Shown here: positions 14,927 through 24,801 of the stretch, piece by piece
Layout of the letters: each line of letters begins with the position of its first letter
Position numbering within the stretch: position 1 is the first letter of the stretch
NCBI RefSeq assembly: GCF_900091565.1
Contig: NZ_FMCV01000033.1
Span: forward strand, 1 to 35,785
Direction: 5' to 3'
Source: Micromonospora marina
GTDB lineage: Bacteria; Actinomycetota; Actinomycetes; Mycobacteriales; Micromonosporaceae
DNA length: 35,785 bases
Program-made: the position numbers and the translations under genes
Notes under the pieces: model-generated
The model's input: only the letters and a program-made list of their open reading frames with translations
The model's database searches: none
What the model was told of the DNA's origin: nothing

Positions 14927-17319
14927 TGCTGCGCAGACTGACCCCGGTGCTGCTGACCCTGGTCGTGGTGGTGCTGGGCGTCGCCGCGCTCTCCGCCCGG
15001 CCGGATGACGGCTCGACCCGGCCGAACGCCGACTTCGTGGTGCTCGTCGGCGCGGCGGGCCTGCGGTGGGACGACGTCGACCCGGAGAACACGCCGACGC
15101 TGTGGCGGATGGCCGAGCAGGGCGCGATCGGGTCGCTGTCGGTACGCTCCGCGCACCGCCCCACCTGCCCGGTCGACGGCTGGCTCACGGTGGGCGCGGG
15201 GAACTTCGCCGCCTGGCCCGGCGCCCGGCCGGGCGGCGGCTGCCCGGCCAGCGGGGTCACCGTCGAGCGGCCCGACGCCATCGGCGCGAACCTGCCCGAC
15301 CAGCCGAGCGCTGTGGCGCACAACCAGGAGCAGTTGTCCTGGGGCGCGACGCCCGGCGCGCTGGCCGAGTCGGTGCGCTGCTCGGTGGCGGTCGGGCCGG
15401 GTGCCGCCGTGGCCGCGGCCCGCCCGTTCGGCCGGGTCGACAGGTACGCCCCGTCGCTCCCCGAGAACCCGGCGGAACTGCTCGGCTCCTGCGTGCTGAG
15501 CATCGTCGACGTCGGCACCGTCGACGACGACGACCCGGCCGTACGGGCCGCCCAGGCGCGGGAGGCCGACGCCCGGCTGGCCCGGGTGCTCGCCGCCCGG
15601 CCGCCGCGTTCGCTGGTGCTCGTCGCCGGCGTCTCCGACACCGACTCTCCGGCGCGGCTGCACGTCGCGGTCGCCGACGGCCCCGGCTGGGAGGGCGGCT
15701 GGCTGACCTCGCCCAGCACCGCCCGGTCCGGCTACCTGCAACTGATCGACCTGGCCCCGACCGTGCTCGCCGTGCTCGACAAGCCGATGCCGGACCGGGC
15801 GTTCCTCGGCCGGCCCGCGGTGACTGTCGACGACCGGCCGGACGACCTGCGGGCCGCGATCGAGGCGCCGGCCGACGCGGACCGGGAGGCCGCCGCCCAG
15901 CGCCGCGTCGCCGGCTGGTTCTTCACGTTGCTGGCCGCCGCCCAGCTCGCCCTCGCGGTGGCGGTGCTGCCGCTGCTGCGCCGGGCCCGCCGGCTCGCCG
16001 GTCCGCACGGGCCGGAACCGGTGTCCCGGCGGATCGTCGCGGCGGTGGAGCTGCTGCTGGTCGCCGCCGCGCTCGCGGTGCCCGCCGCGTTGCTCGCCGA
16101 CGCCGTGCCCTGGTGGCGCGGCGACCACGCCGGCCTCTGGTACGCCTCGGTGACCGCGCTGCTCGTTCTCGCCGGCACCGCAGCGGTCCGGTTCAGTCCC
16201 GGGTACGAGCGCACGCTCGGCCCGCTCGGGGCCGTTGCCGGGCTGGCCACGCTCGTGGTCGGCGTGGACGTGCTCACCGGCTCCCGGTTGCAGCTCAACG
16301 GGGTGGTCGGCTACTCGGCGCTGGAGGGCGGCCGGTACGCCGGGCTCGGCACCGTCGGGCTGGGCGTGTTCGTCGCCGGGGCGCTGTTGTGCGGAGGCTG
16401 GCTCGCCCAGCGGTTCCGCCGGGGCTGGCGGCCGATGGTGATGGTGACGGTCGGCGGGCTCGCGGTGGTGATCGTGGGCAGCCCGTACCTGGGCGCCGAC
16501 TCGATCGGCGCGATCGCGCTCACCGCCGGGGTCAGCGTGGCGGCCGCGATCTGCAGCGGCGGCTGGCTCACGGTGAGCCGGCTGGCCTGGGCCACCATGG
16601 CCGCGCTGGCGGTGACCGTCGGCTTCGCCCTGGTCGACCTCGGCCGTCCGGCGGCGGAGCGGGGCAGCCTGGGCCGCTTCCTGGCGGCGCTCGGTGACGG
16701 CACCGGCGGGCTGACCGTGCACCGGTCCAGCAGCTCCAACATCCAGACGCTGGTGAACAGCCCGTTGACCGTGCTGGCCCTGGCCGGGGCCGCGTTGGTC
16801 TGGCTCGCGTTGCTCCAGCCGTGGGGCGGCCTGATGCGGCTGTTCGGCATCTACCCGGCGATCCGGGCGGCGATGGCCGGCACCGGTGTGGCCGTCGGGC
16901 TGGGCGGTGTGCTCAGCGGGTCGGCGCTGGACGTGGCCGGTGCGGCGGCGGCCCTCGTGGTGCCGATGGCGGCCCTGGCGGCGCTGCGGGTGCTCGACCA
17001 CTCCACCGACCGCACGGTGCCCGACAGCGGGCGTGGCGGCGGCGAGACGGGCGTGGTGCCACCGGGTGGCCCGGACACCTCCTCCAGGGGCGGCGCGGCC
17101 GGCGACGGCCCGGCCGCTCACGGTGCGGGTGGTGGTCGGTCGGCCGCCGACGGCCCGGCCACCGACGGTGCGGGCGACCCGGGGGAGACCGAGGAACCGG
17201 ACGAACCGGACCGGCCGGACTGCGCGGGCAAGGAAACGCCGGACGGGTCGCGCGCCGATGCCGGCGTGCGGGTTCCCGCACAGCCGACCCGACCGTCCTC
17301 GGACCTTCCTGCCCGCTGA
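14926..17319 (+). CDS. Large membrane protein with alkaline-phosphatase-like ectodomain
   Basis: A 797-aa protein. A signal-anchor helix (TPVLLTLVVVVLGVAAL) precedes an ectodomain of about 300 residues, then about ten transmembrane helices (326-690) and a disordered, Gly/Asp-rich tail. The ectodomain looks like a shrunken alkaline phosphatase/phosphoglycerate mutase fold. It has FVVLVGAAGLRWDDVD at the start, TPTLWRMAEQGAIGSLSV, HRPTCPVDGWLTVGAG (where the nucleophile Thr usually lies) and SGYLQLIDLAPTVLAVL at the end. Several metal-ligand His/Asp are not obvious, so it may be inactive. Its position after murJ and a glycosyltransferase suggests processing or export of a surface glycan (inference). 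The start overlaps the previous stop. Confidence 0.75.
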   Translation: MLRRLTPVLLTLVVVVLGVAALSARPDDGSTRPNADFVVLVGAAGLRWDDVDPENTPTLWRMAEQGAIGSLSVRSAHRPTCPVDGWLTVGAGNFAAWPGARPGGGCPASGVTVERPDAIGANLPDQPSAVAHNQEQLSWGATPGALAESVRCSVAVGPGAAVAAARPFGRVDRYAPSLPENPAELLGSCVLSIVDVGTVDDDDPAVRAAQAREADARLARVLAARPPRSLVLVAGVSDTDSPARLHVAVADGPGWEGGWLTSPSTARSGYLQLIDLAPTVLAVLDKPMPDRAFLGRPAVTVDDRPDDLRAAIEAPADADREAAAQRRVAGWFFTLLAAAQLALAVAVLPLLRRARRLAGPHGPEPVSRRIVAAVELLLVAAALAVPAALLADAVPWWRGDHAGLWYASVTALLVLAGTAAVRFSPGYERTLGPLGAVAGLATLVVGVDVLTGSRLQLNGVVGYSALEGGRYAGLGTVGLGVFVAGALLCGGWLAQRFRRGWRPMVMVTVGGLAVVIVGSPYLGADSIGAIALTAGVSVAAAICSGGWLTVSRLAWATMAALAVTVGFALVDLGRPAAERGSLGRFLAALGDGTGGLTVHRSSSSNIQTLVNSPLTVLALAGAALVWLALLQPWGGLMRLFGIYPAIRAAMAGTGVAVGLGGVLSGSALDVAGAAAALVVPMAALAALRVLDHSTDRTVPDSGRGGGETGVVPPGGPDTSSRGGAAGDGPAAHGAGGGRSAADGPATDGAGDPGETEEPDEPDRPDCAGKETPDGSRADAGVRVPAQPTRPSSDLPAR

Positions 17320-17619
17320 CCCCGTCCGCGTGCCCGCCGGGCCTGCCGCCTCCGCCAGGTCGGGTAGGTGGCGGGGTCGAGGCCCGGTGGAGGGCACCGC
17401 ATCGGCGAGCTGGTGTCGATCAAGGGCCCGGACCCGGCCCGCAGGAGCGCCACGGGAACCCGCGGGAGGGCCGGATACGGTCTCACGTGCGCCGACAGCG
17501 GGTGCGACGCCGGCTCACGGTCCGGATGGTGTTACCGTGGAATCCCGTGGATCGCGTGATCACTCTGCTGATCGGCACGGCGGTTCGCACGACCGCTACG
17601 GACGACACGGGAGCAGGCC
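17320..17619. promoter_or_regulatory. 300-bp upstream region of pyrG
   Basis: No gene is seen. It holds a weak inverted repeat (CCGCCA/TGGCGG) near its left end, a -10-like TACCGT (17533-17538) and an 8-bp palindrome GTGATCAC (17556-17563) in the presumed leader. I cannot place a -35 box. Confidence 0.25.
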
Positions 17620-19350
<1,731 letters not shown>

Positions 19351-19384
19351 GCGGCCGGTCCGCGCGGGCGCGCGGGGAGGCGGC

Positions 19385-19990
19385 GTGAGCGGCGTCGAGC
19401 ACCGGTACGAGGTGACCGGCCGCCGGGAGATCTGGTCCGGCCGGATCTTCTCCGTGGTCAGCGACGACGTCACCATGCCCGGCGGCGGCAGCGCGACCCG
19501 CGACTACGTGCGGCACGTCGGCGCGGTCGCCGTGGTGGCGCTCGACGACGCCGGTCAGGTGGTGCTGATCCGCCAGTACCGGCACCCGGTCGGCCGGCAC
19601 CTGTGGGAGCTGCCCGCCGGGCTGATGGACGTCGGCGGCGAGGACCTGGCCGCCGCCGCGCTGCGGGAGCTGGCCGAGGAGGCGGACCTGACCGCCGGGC
19701 GCGTCGACGTGCTCGTCGACCTGCACAGCTCGCCCGGCTTCGCCGACGAGGTGGTCCGGGTGTTCCTGGCCCGCGACCTGGCCGACGTGCCGGCCGGGCA
19801 GCGGCACGACCGGCGCGACGAGGAGGCCGACCTCCAGGTGGTCCGTGTGGACCTGGACGAGGCGGTGCGGATGGTGCTGGCCGGCGAGATCACCAACGCG
19901 TCCTGCGTGGCCGGGCTGCTCGCCGCCGCCCGCGCCCGGGACACCGGCTTCACCGAGCTGCGCCGCCCGGAGGCGCCGCTGCCGCGCTGA
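19385..19990 (+). CDS. Nudix hydrolase, ADP-ribose pyrophosphatase type
   Basis: A 201-aa protein with a Nudix box starting at residue 78 (GLMDVGGEDL then ALRELAEEAD). The final Gly of the consensus is replaced by Asp, but the REL.EE metal-binding core is intact. The upstream QVVLIRQYRHPVG and LWELPAG are typical of ADP-ribose pyrophosphatases. The position after pyrG matches Rv1700, an ADP-ribose hydrolase in M. tuberculosis. The GTG start has GGGGAGG upstream. A long hairpin follows. Confidence 0.92.
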   Translation: MSGVEHRYEVTGRREIWSGRIFSVVSDDVTMPGGGSATRDYVRHVGAVAVVALDDAGQVVLIRQYRHPVGRHLWELPAGLMDVGGEDLAAAALRELAEEADLTAGRVDVLVDLHSSPGFADEVVRVFLARDLADVPAGQRHDRRDEEADLQVVRVDLDEAVRMVLAGEITNASCVAGLLAAARARDTGFTELRRPEAPLPR

Positions 19991-20005
19991 TCCGGCGCGG
20001 ACGAC

Positions 20006-20044
20006 GAAGGGGCCGCGCGGTGCGACGCACCGCGCGGCCCCTTC
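20006..20044. terminator. Bidirectional terminator between convergent genes
   Basis: An 18-bp perfect stem (20006-20023 with 20027-20044) with a 3-nt loop GAC. A run of A before it and T after it inside the stem (AAGGGG and CCCCTT) lets it serve both the Nudix gene and the convergent TM2 gene. Confidence 0.85.
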
Positions 20045-20057
20045 CGTGTGCCGGCGC

Positions 20058-20309
20058 TCAGTCCCGCAGCGGCCGGCCCTGCCCGTCGACGCCGCCGTTG
20101 ACGAGGATCAGGATGCCGTCGATGGTGCCCCAGAGCGCGCCGAAGCCGCAGGTCACGACGCTCACCACGAGCTGGAGGACGCCGGTCTTGGTGTCGCCCA
20201 TGTAGAACCGCCCGGCGCCGAAGAACCCGAGCACAATGCCGAGAACACCCGCGACGACCTTGCTCTTGTCCGAGACGCCCTGCGGGTACTGCTGATAAGG
20301 AGTGGTCAT
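20058..20309 (-). CDS. TM2 domain membrane protein
   Basis: A small 83-aa protein with two hydrophobic helices joined by a short turn. VVAGVLGIVLGFFGAGRFYMG has the TM2 signature (G..G.HRFY-like, here GAGRFYMGDTKTGVLQL) and is followed by VVSVVTCGFGALWGTIDGILIL. The ATG at 20309 begins MTTPYQQYPQG. A longer reading frame of 121 aa runs into the promoter region and is rejected. There is no clear ribosome binding site. A TATTGT on the minus strand (20323-20318) 8 nt before the ATG fits a leaderless transcript. Function of TM2 proteins in bacteria is unknown. Confidence 0.85.
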   Translation of the reverse strand: MTTPYQQYPQGVSDKSKVVAGVLGIVLGFFGAGRFYMGDTKTGVLQLVVSVVTCGFGALWGTIDGILILVNGGVDGQGRPLRD

Positions 20310-20597
20310 GGGCGGACACAATAGTGATCGCTTCACGTCCTGTCGGTCTCGCCGCTCGCCCGGTGGGAAGATGTCACCGAACTTTGTCCTGTCGGCGGAG
20401 GGCGTCTCCACCGGGCAGTCCACGGCATGCCTGACACACCGTCAGGACCAGCGGGTACCGGATGTCACAGTGTCGCCGTCCGTGGGCTTCCCGCGGGCCT
20501 AGACTGCCGCCGGCGGGACAGGAGGACCGCGCCGGCAACGGAGCCGGCACGGCCACGCAGTCGGGGGTGAGCCGCCCCGGAGGAAGGTGTCTGCATC
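20310..20597. promoter_or_regulatory. Divergent regulatory region, TM2 gene and ald
   Basis: It contains the TM2 gene -10 (20318-20323), an inverted repeat CCTGAC/GTCAGG (20430-20446, 5-nt loop) and a -10-like TAGACT (20500-20505) for ald. A stem GCCGGC-AACGGA-GCCGGC (20531-20548) lies in the presumed ald leader of about 86 nt. GGAGGAAGG at 20579-20587 is the ribosome binding region. No known riboswitch is recognised. Confidence 0.35.
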
Positions 20598-21713
20598 GTG
20601 AAGGTCGGAATCCCCCGCGAGGTCAAGAACCACGAGTACCGGGTGGCGATCACGCCCGCCGGCGTCAACGAGTTCACCCGCCACGGCCACGAGGTCTTCG
20701 TGGAGGCCGGCGCCGGCGTCGGCTCCAGCATCACCGACGACGAGTTCGCCGCCGCCGGCGCGAAGATCCTGGCCACCGCCGACGCGGTGTGGGACACCGC
20801 CGAGCTGGTGCTCAAGGTCAAGGAGCCGATCGCCGAGGAGTACCACCGGATGCGCGAGGGACAGGTGCTGTTCACGTACCTGCACCTGGCAGCGTCCCGC
20901 GAGTGCACCGACGCGCTTGTCGACCGGAAGGTCACCGGCATCGCGTACGAGACGGTCGAGCTGCCCGACCGCTCGCTGCCGCTGCTCGCCCCGATGTCCG
21001 AGGTGGCCGGCCGCCTCGCCCCGCAGGTGGGCGCCTTCTACATGATGCGCACCGGCGGCGGGCGCGGCGTGCTGCCCGGCGGCGTCTCCGGCGTGTACGC
21101 GGCCAAGACCGTGGTCATCGGCGCGGGCGTGTCCGGCCTGAACGCCGCCGCCATCGCGCTGGGCCTGCAGTCCGAGGTGCTGCTGCTGGACAAGAACGTG
21201 GCCCGGCTGCGCTCCGCCGACGCCATCTACCGGGGCCACCTGCAGACCGTCGCCTCCAACGCGTACGAGATCGAGCGGGCCGTGCTCGACGCGGACCTGG
21301 TCATCGGCGCGGTGCTGGTGCCCGGCGCGAAGGCCCCGAAGCTCATCTCCAACGAGCTGGTCTCCCGGATGAAGCCCGGCAGCGTGCTCGTCGACATCGC
21401 CATCGACCAGGGCGGCTGCTTCGAGGACTCGCGCCCGACCACGCACGCCGACCCGGTCTACAAGGTGCACGACTCGATCTTCTACTGCGTGGCGAACATG
21501 CCCGGCGCGGTGCCGAACACCAGCACCTACGCGCTGACGAACGTCACCCTGCCGTACGCCCTCGAACTCGCGAACCAGGGCTGGCAGCAGGCGCTGCGCA
21601 ACGACCCGGCGCTGGCCCTGGGCCTGAACACCCACGCCGGGAAGGTCGTCTACGGCCCGGTCGCCGAGGCGCACGGCATGGACGTGCTGCCGCTGGACGA
21701 GGTGCTGAGCTGA
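20598..21713 (+). CDS. ald: Alanine dehydrogenase
   Basis: A 371-aa enzyme for reversible NAD-dependent deamination of L-alanine to pyruvate. It begins MKVGIPREVKNHEYRVAITP. The catalytic Lys lies in LVLKVKEPI and the His in LFTYLHLAAS. The Rossmann motif VVIGAGVSGLNAA is near residue 174. VDIAIDQGGCFEDSRPTTH and YCVANMPGAVPNTSTYALTN are family signatures. The GTG at 20598 gives the standard length. No aldR-like regulator gene is adjacent. Confidence 0.96.
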   Translation: MKVGIPREVKNHEYRVAITPAGVNEFTRHGHEVFVEAGAGVGSSITDDEFAAAGAKILATADAVWDTAELVLKVKEPIAEEYHRMREGQVLFTYLHLAASRECTDALVDRKVTGIAYETVELPDRSLPLLAPMSEVAGRLAPQVGAFYMMRTGGGRGVLPGGVSGVYAAKTVVIGAGVSGLNAAAIALGLQSEVLLLDKNVARLRSADAIYRGHLQTVASNAYEIERAVLDADLVIGAVLVPGAKAPKLISNELVSRMKPGSVLVDIAIDQGGCFEDSRPTTHADPVYKVHDSIFYCVANMPGAVPNTSTYALTNVTLPYALELANQGWQQALRNDPALALGLNTHAGKVVYGPVAEAHGMDVLPLDEVLS

Positions 21714-22696
21714 CCGAAGCCGCCGTGCGCAGGGCCGGCGCGGAACCCGCGCCGGCCCTGCGCCGTGCGGTCCGGACCTACCTGGACCACCTCACCGTCG
21801 AGCGCGGGCTGTCCGCGAACACGCTCGCGTCGTACCGCCGGGACCTGGACCGCTACCTCGCCACGCTCGCCGCGGCCGGGGTGGACGACCTGGCCGCCGC
21901 CGGGCCCGCGCAGGTCGAGGCCCACCTGGTCCGGCTGCGCGCGGGCGACGACGACCACCCGCCGCTGGCCGTCTCCTCCGCCGCCCGCGCCGCCAGCGCG
22001 GTCCGCGGTCTGCACCGCTTCGCGCTACGTGAGGGACTCGCCGGCGCCGACCCCAGCCGCGACGTCCGCCCGCCCGCGCCGCCGCGCCGGCTGCCCCGCG
22101 CGCTGCCCGTGGACGCGGTCCTGCGGCTGCTGGAGGCCGCCGATCTGCCCGGTGCCACCGGCGACGCCGCGGCCCGCGCGCTGCGCGACCGGGCGCTGCT
22201 GGAGTTCCTGTACGGCACCGGCGCGCGCATCTCCGAGGCGGTCGGCGCGGCGGTCGACGACCTCGACCTGGACGCCGGCACCGTGCTGCTGCGCGGCAAG
22301 GGCGGCCGGACCCGGCTGGTCCCGGTCGGCGGGTACGCGGCCGGCGCGCTGCGCGCCTGGCTGGTCCGGGGCCGCCCGGCGCTGCTCGCCGCCGGGCGCG
22401 GCACCCACGCGGTGTTCGTCAACGCCCGCGGCGGCCCGCTCACCCGGCAGGGCGCCTGGGCCGTGCTGCGCACCGCCGCCGCCCGCGCCGGCCTGCCGGT
22501 GGACGGGCCCGACGCGGTCTCGCCGCACACGCTGCGTCACTCGTACGCCACGCACCTGCTCGACGGTGGCGCGGACGTACGCGTGGTGCAGGAACTTCTC
22601 GGCCACGCCTCGGTGACCACCACCCAGGTCTACACGCTGGTGACAGTGGAACGGCTGCGCGAGGTGTACGCCACCGCCCACCCCCGGGCCCGCTGA
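21710..22696 (+). CDS. xerD: Tyrosine recombinase XerD
   Basis: A predicted 328-aa site-specific recombinase for chromosome dimer resolution at dif. The N-terminal SAM-like core-binding domain (YLDHLTVERGLSANTLASYR) is followed by the catalytic domain. This carries Arg in GTGARISEA (near 172), Lys in LRGKGGRTR, HTLRHSYATHLL (near 271), LGHASVTTTQ and the nucleophile Tyr in QVYTLV (near 306). The position matches Rv1701. The start is unclear: CTG 21710 forms a 4-nt CTGA overlap with the ald stop and has GAGG 7 nt upstream. The first standard start is GTG 21725 (323 aa) with a weak site. Confidence 0.9.
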   Translation: MTEAAVRRAGAEPAPALRRAVRTYLDHLTVERGLSANTLASYRRDLDRYLATLAAAGVDDLAAAGPAQVEAHLVRLRAGDDDHPPLAVSSAARAASAVRGLHRFALREGLAGADPSRDVRPPAPPRRLPRALPVDAVLRLLEAADLPGATGDAAARALRDRALLEFLYGTGARISEAVGAAVDDLDLDAGTVLLRGKGGRTRLVPVGGYAAGALRAWLVRGRPALLAAGRGTHAVFVNARGGPLTRQGAWAVLRTAAARAGLPVDGPDAVSPHTLRHSYATHLLDGGADVRVVQELLGHASVTTTQVYTLVTVERLREVYATAHPRAR

Positions 22697-22700
22697 GAGC

Positions 22701-22740
22701 CGGCGTGGTGATCCCGGCCTGACGGGCGGCCGACACGCCG
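22701..22740 (+). terminator. Possible terminator after xerD
   Basis: A two-part hairpin: outer stem CGGCGTG/CACGCCG (22701-22707 with 22734-22740) and inner stem CGGCC/GGCCG (22715-22719 with 22728-22732), 5 nt after the xerD stop. Confidence 0.35.
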
Positions 22741-22890
22741 ACCCGCTACCGAACGCGCTGCTGGCCGGTGGCGTACAGTCGGCATCGGCGCGGGCCTCCA
22801 GGTGCGACGGACCGGAGGTGCGCAGCGGCGCCGCGAGGGACGTCGGACGGCTCCGACGCCAGGTGGTCGTCGGGAGGGGGCAACGAGGAC

Positions 22891-23814
22891 ATGGCAGGAA
22901 ACGGTGACCGTGCCGAGACCTGGACGTCGGAGCTCCGTGAGCAGCAGGCGACGCTCGGCGCCGATCTCGGCCCCGCCGACCCGGCCGCCTACACCATGCG
23001 CAAGCCGATCCCCGAACCCATGCCGACCGACCGGCACGGCCCGGCGCGGATCATCGCGATGGCCAACCAGAAGGGCGGCGTCGGCAAGACCACGACGACC
23101 ATCAACCTGGGTGCCGCCCTGGCCGAGTACGGCCGCAAGGTGCTGCTCGTCGACTTCGACCCGCAGGGCGCCCTCTCCGTCGGGCTGGGCGTCAACCCGC
23201 ACAACCTGGACCTGTCGGTCTACAACCTGCTGATGCAGGACGACGTCACCGCCGAGGACGTCCTGATCAAGACCGACGTGGCCGGGCTGCACCTGCTGCC
23301 CGCGAACATCGACCTCTCCGCCGCCGAGATCCAGCTGGTGAACGAGGTCGCCCGCGAGATGGCACTGGCGCGGGTGCTGCGCAGCATCCGCAAGGAGTAC
23401 GACTTCATCCTGATCGACTGCCAGCCCTCGCTGGGCCTGCTGGCGATCAACGCGCTCACCGTCGCGCACGGCGTGCTCATCCCGCTGGAGTGCGAGTTCT
23501 TCAGCCTGCGCGGTGTGGCGCTGCTGCTGGACACCATCGACAAGGTGCGCGAGCGGCTCAACTTCGACCTGGAACTCGAAGGCATCCTCGCCACCATGTA
23601 CGACAGCCGCACCACCCACTGCCGCCAGGTGCTGCAGCGGGTGGTCGAGGCGTTCGGCGACAAGGTCTACCAGACCGTCATCACCAAGACGGTGAAGTTC
23701 CCGGAGTCCACGGTGGCCGGTGCGCCGATCACCACCCTCGACCCGGCCTCCTCCGGCGCGCGCAACTACCGGCAGCTCGCGCGGGAGGTCATCGCCGCCC
23801 AGACGGACCGGTAG
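22891..23814 (+). CDS. parA: ParA/Soj-family ATPase
   Basis: A 307-aa deviant-Walker ATPase. After a non-conserved N-terminus of about 50 residues come IIAMANQKGGVGKTTTTINLG (near 60), the switch VLLVDFDPQGALS and DFILIDCQPSLGLLAINAL. No ParB gene follows. Instead it lies just upstream of scpAB, as Rv1708 does, so it is probably the condensin-linked paralogue rather than the origin-partition ParA. The ATG 22891 has GAGG at short spacing; GTG codons further upstream would add sequence without homology. Confidence 0.9.
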   Translation: MAGNGDRAETWTSELREQQATLGADLGPADPAAYTMRKPIPEPMPTDRHGPARIIAMANQKGGVGKTTTTINLGAALAEYGRKVLLVDFDPQGALSVGLGVNPHNLDLSVYNLLMQDDVTAEDVLIKTDVAGLHLLPANIDLSAAEIQLVNEVAREMALARVLRSIRKEYDFILIDCQPSLGLLAINALTVAHGVLIPLECEFFSLRGVALLLDTIDKVRERLNFDLELEGILATMYDSRTTHCRQVLQRVVEAFGDKVYQTVITKTVKFPESTVAGAPITTLDPASSGARNYRQLAREVIAAQTDR

Positions 23815-23843
23815 GGCGCACGCCGGCCGCCCGCCGCGTCGTC

Positions 23844-23849
23844 TACGGT
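23844..23849 (+). promoter_or_regulatory. Candidate -10 for leaderless scpA
   Basis: TACGGT ends 6 nt before the scpA GTG (23856). The predicted transcript start would coincide with the start codon, and no ribosome binding site is visible. No -35 box is seen. Confidence 0.3.
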
Positions 23850-23855
23850 TTCCCG

Positions 23856-24797
23856 GTGACCGCACCGCCCCTCGACCCGCCGCACGGCCCCGGCGACCCC
23901 GCCGCCGCCGTCGAGGTCGACGGCGCGGTGCCCGCCACCTCGGAGACCAGCGGCTTCACGGTCCGGCTGGACAACTTCACCGGCCCGTTCGACCTGCTGC
24001 TCCAGCTCATCAGCAAGCACAAGCTGGACGTCACCGAGGTCGCCCTGCACAAGGTCACCGACGAGTTCATCGCGTACCTGCGCGCCATGGGCGACCAGTG
24101 GGACCTGGACGAGACGAGCGAGTTCCTGCTGGTGGCCGCCACGCTGCTCGACCTGAAGGCGGCCCGGCTGCTGCCCTCGGCCGAGGTCGAGGACGAGGCG
24201 GACCTGGCGCTGCTGGAGGCGCGTGACCTGCTGTTCGCCCGGCTGTTGCAGTACAAGGCGTACAAGGAGGCCGCCGCGCACATCGCCGAGCTGGAGGCGG
24301 TCGGCGGCCGGCGCTACCCGCGGGCGGTGACCCTCGAACCGCGGTACGCCGAGGCGCTGCCCGACCTGGTGCTCGGCATCGGTCCGGAGCGGCTGCGCAA
24401 GCTCGCGGTGAAGGCGATGAGCCCGAGACCGGTGCCCGAGGTCTCCATCGCGCACGTGCACATGGTCCGGGTCAGCGTCCGGGAACACGCCGGCATCATC
24501 GCCGACCGGCTGCGCCGCGCCGGGGTCGCCACGTTCTCGCTGCTCTGCGCCGACTGCGAGATGACGCTCGAGGTGGTGGCCCGGTTCCTGGCGCTGCTGG
24601 AGCTGTACCGGCAGGGCCTCGTCGCGTTCGTGCAGGAACAGGCGCTGGAGGAGCTGACCGTCCGCTGGACCGGCCCGGCCGACGGCGGGGCCGAGCTGAC
24701 GGTCGACGAGTACGCCGGCAGCCCCGAACCCACCACCACGTCCGTCCCCGCCGCGCCGGCCGACGCGGCCGACGAACCCGCACCGACGCAGGAGTGA
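23856..24797 (+). CDS. scpA: Segregation and condensation protein A
   Basis: A 313-aa kleisin of the SMC-ScpAB condensin. The N-terminal SMC-neck-binding part has FTVRLDNFTGPFDLLLQLI and KHKLDVTEVALHKVTDEFIAYL. The middle binds ScpB (AATLLDLKAARLLP), and the C-terminal winged helix has VVARFLALLELYRQGLVAFVQEQ. An acidic/Pro-rich tail of about 40 residues follows. The GTG start at 23856 is chosen because upstream codons lie inside parA. scpB starts 4 nt after its stop. Confidence 0.93.
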   Translation: MTAPPLDPPHGPGDPAAAVEVDGAVPATSETSGFTVRLDNFTGPFDLLLQLISKHKLDVTEVALHKVTDEFIAYLRAMGDQWDLDETSEFLLVAATLLDLKAARLLPSAEVEDEADLALLEARDLLFARLLQYKAYKEAAAHIAELEAVGGRRYPRAVTLEPRYAEALPDLVLGIGPERLRKLAVKAMSPRPVPEVSIAHVHMVRVSVREHAGIIADRLRRAGVATFSLLCADCEMTLEVVARFLALLELYRQGLVAFVQEQALEELTVRWTGPADGGAELTVDEYAGSPEPTTTSVPAAPADAADEPAPTQE

Positions 24798-24801
24798 ACG
24801 G

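Noticed and set aside
20506..20597. Glycine or other known riboswitch before ald
   Set aside because: No conserved aptamer core could be recognised; only a simple stem is present.
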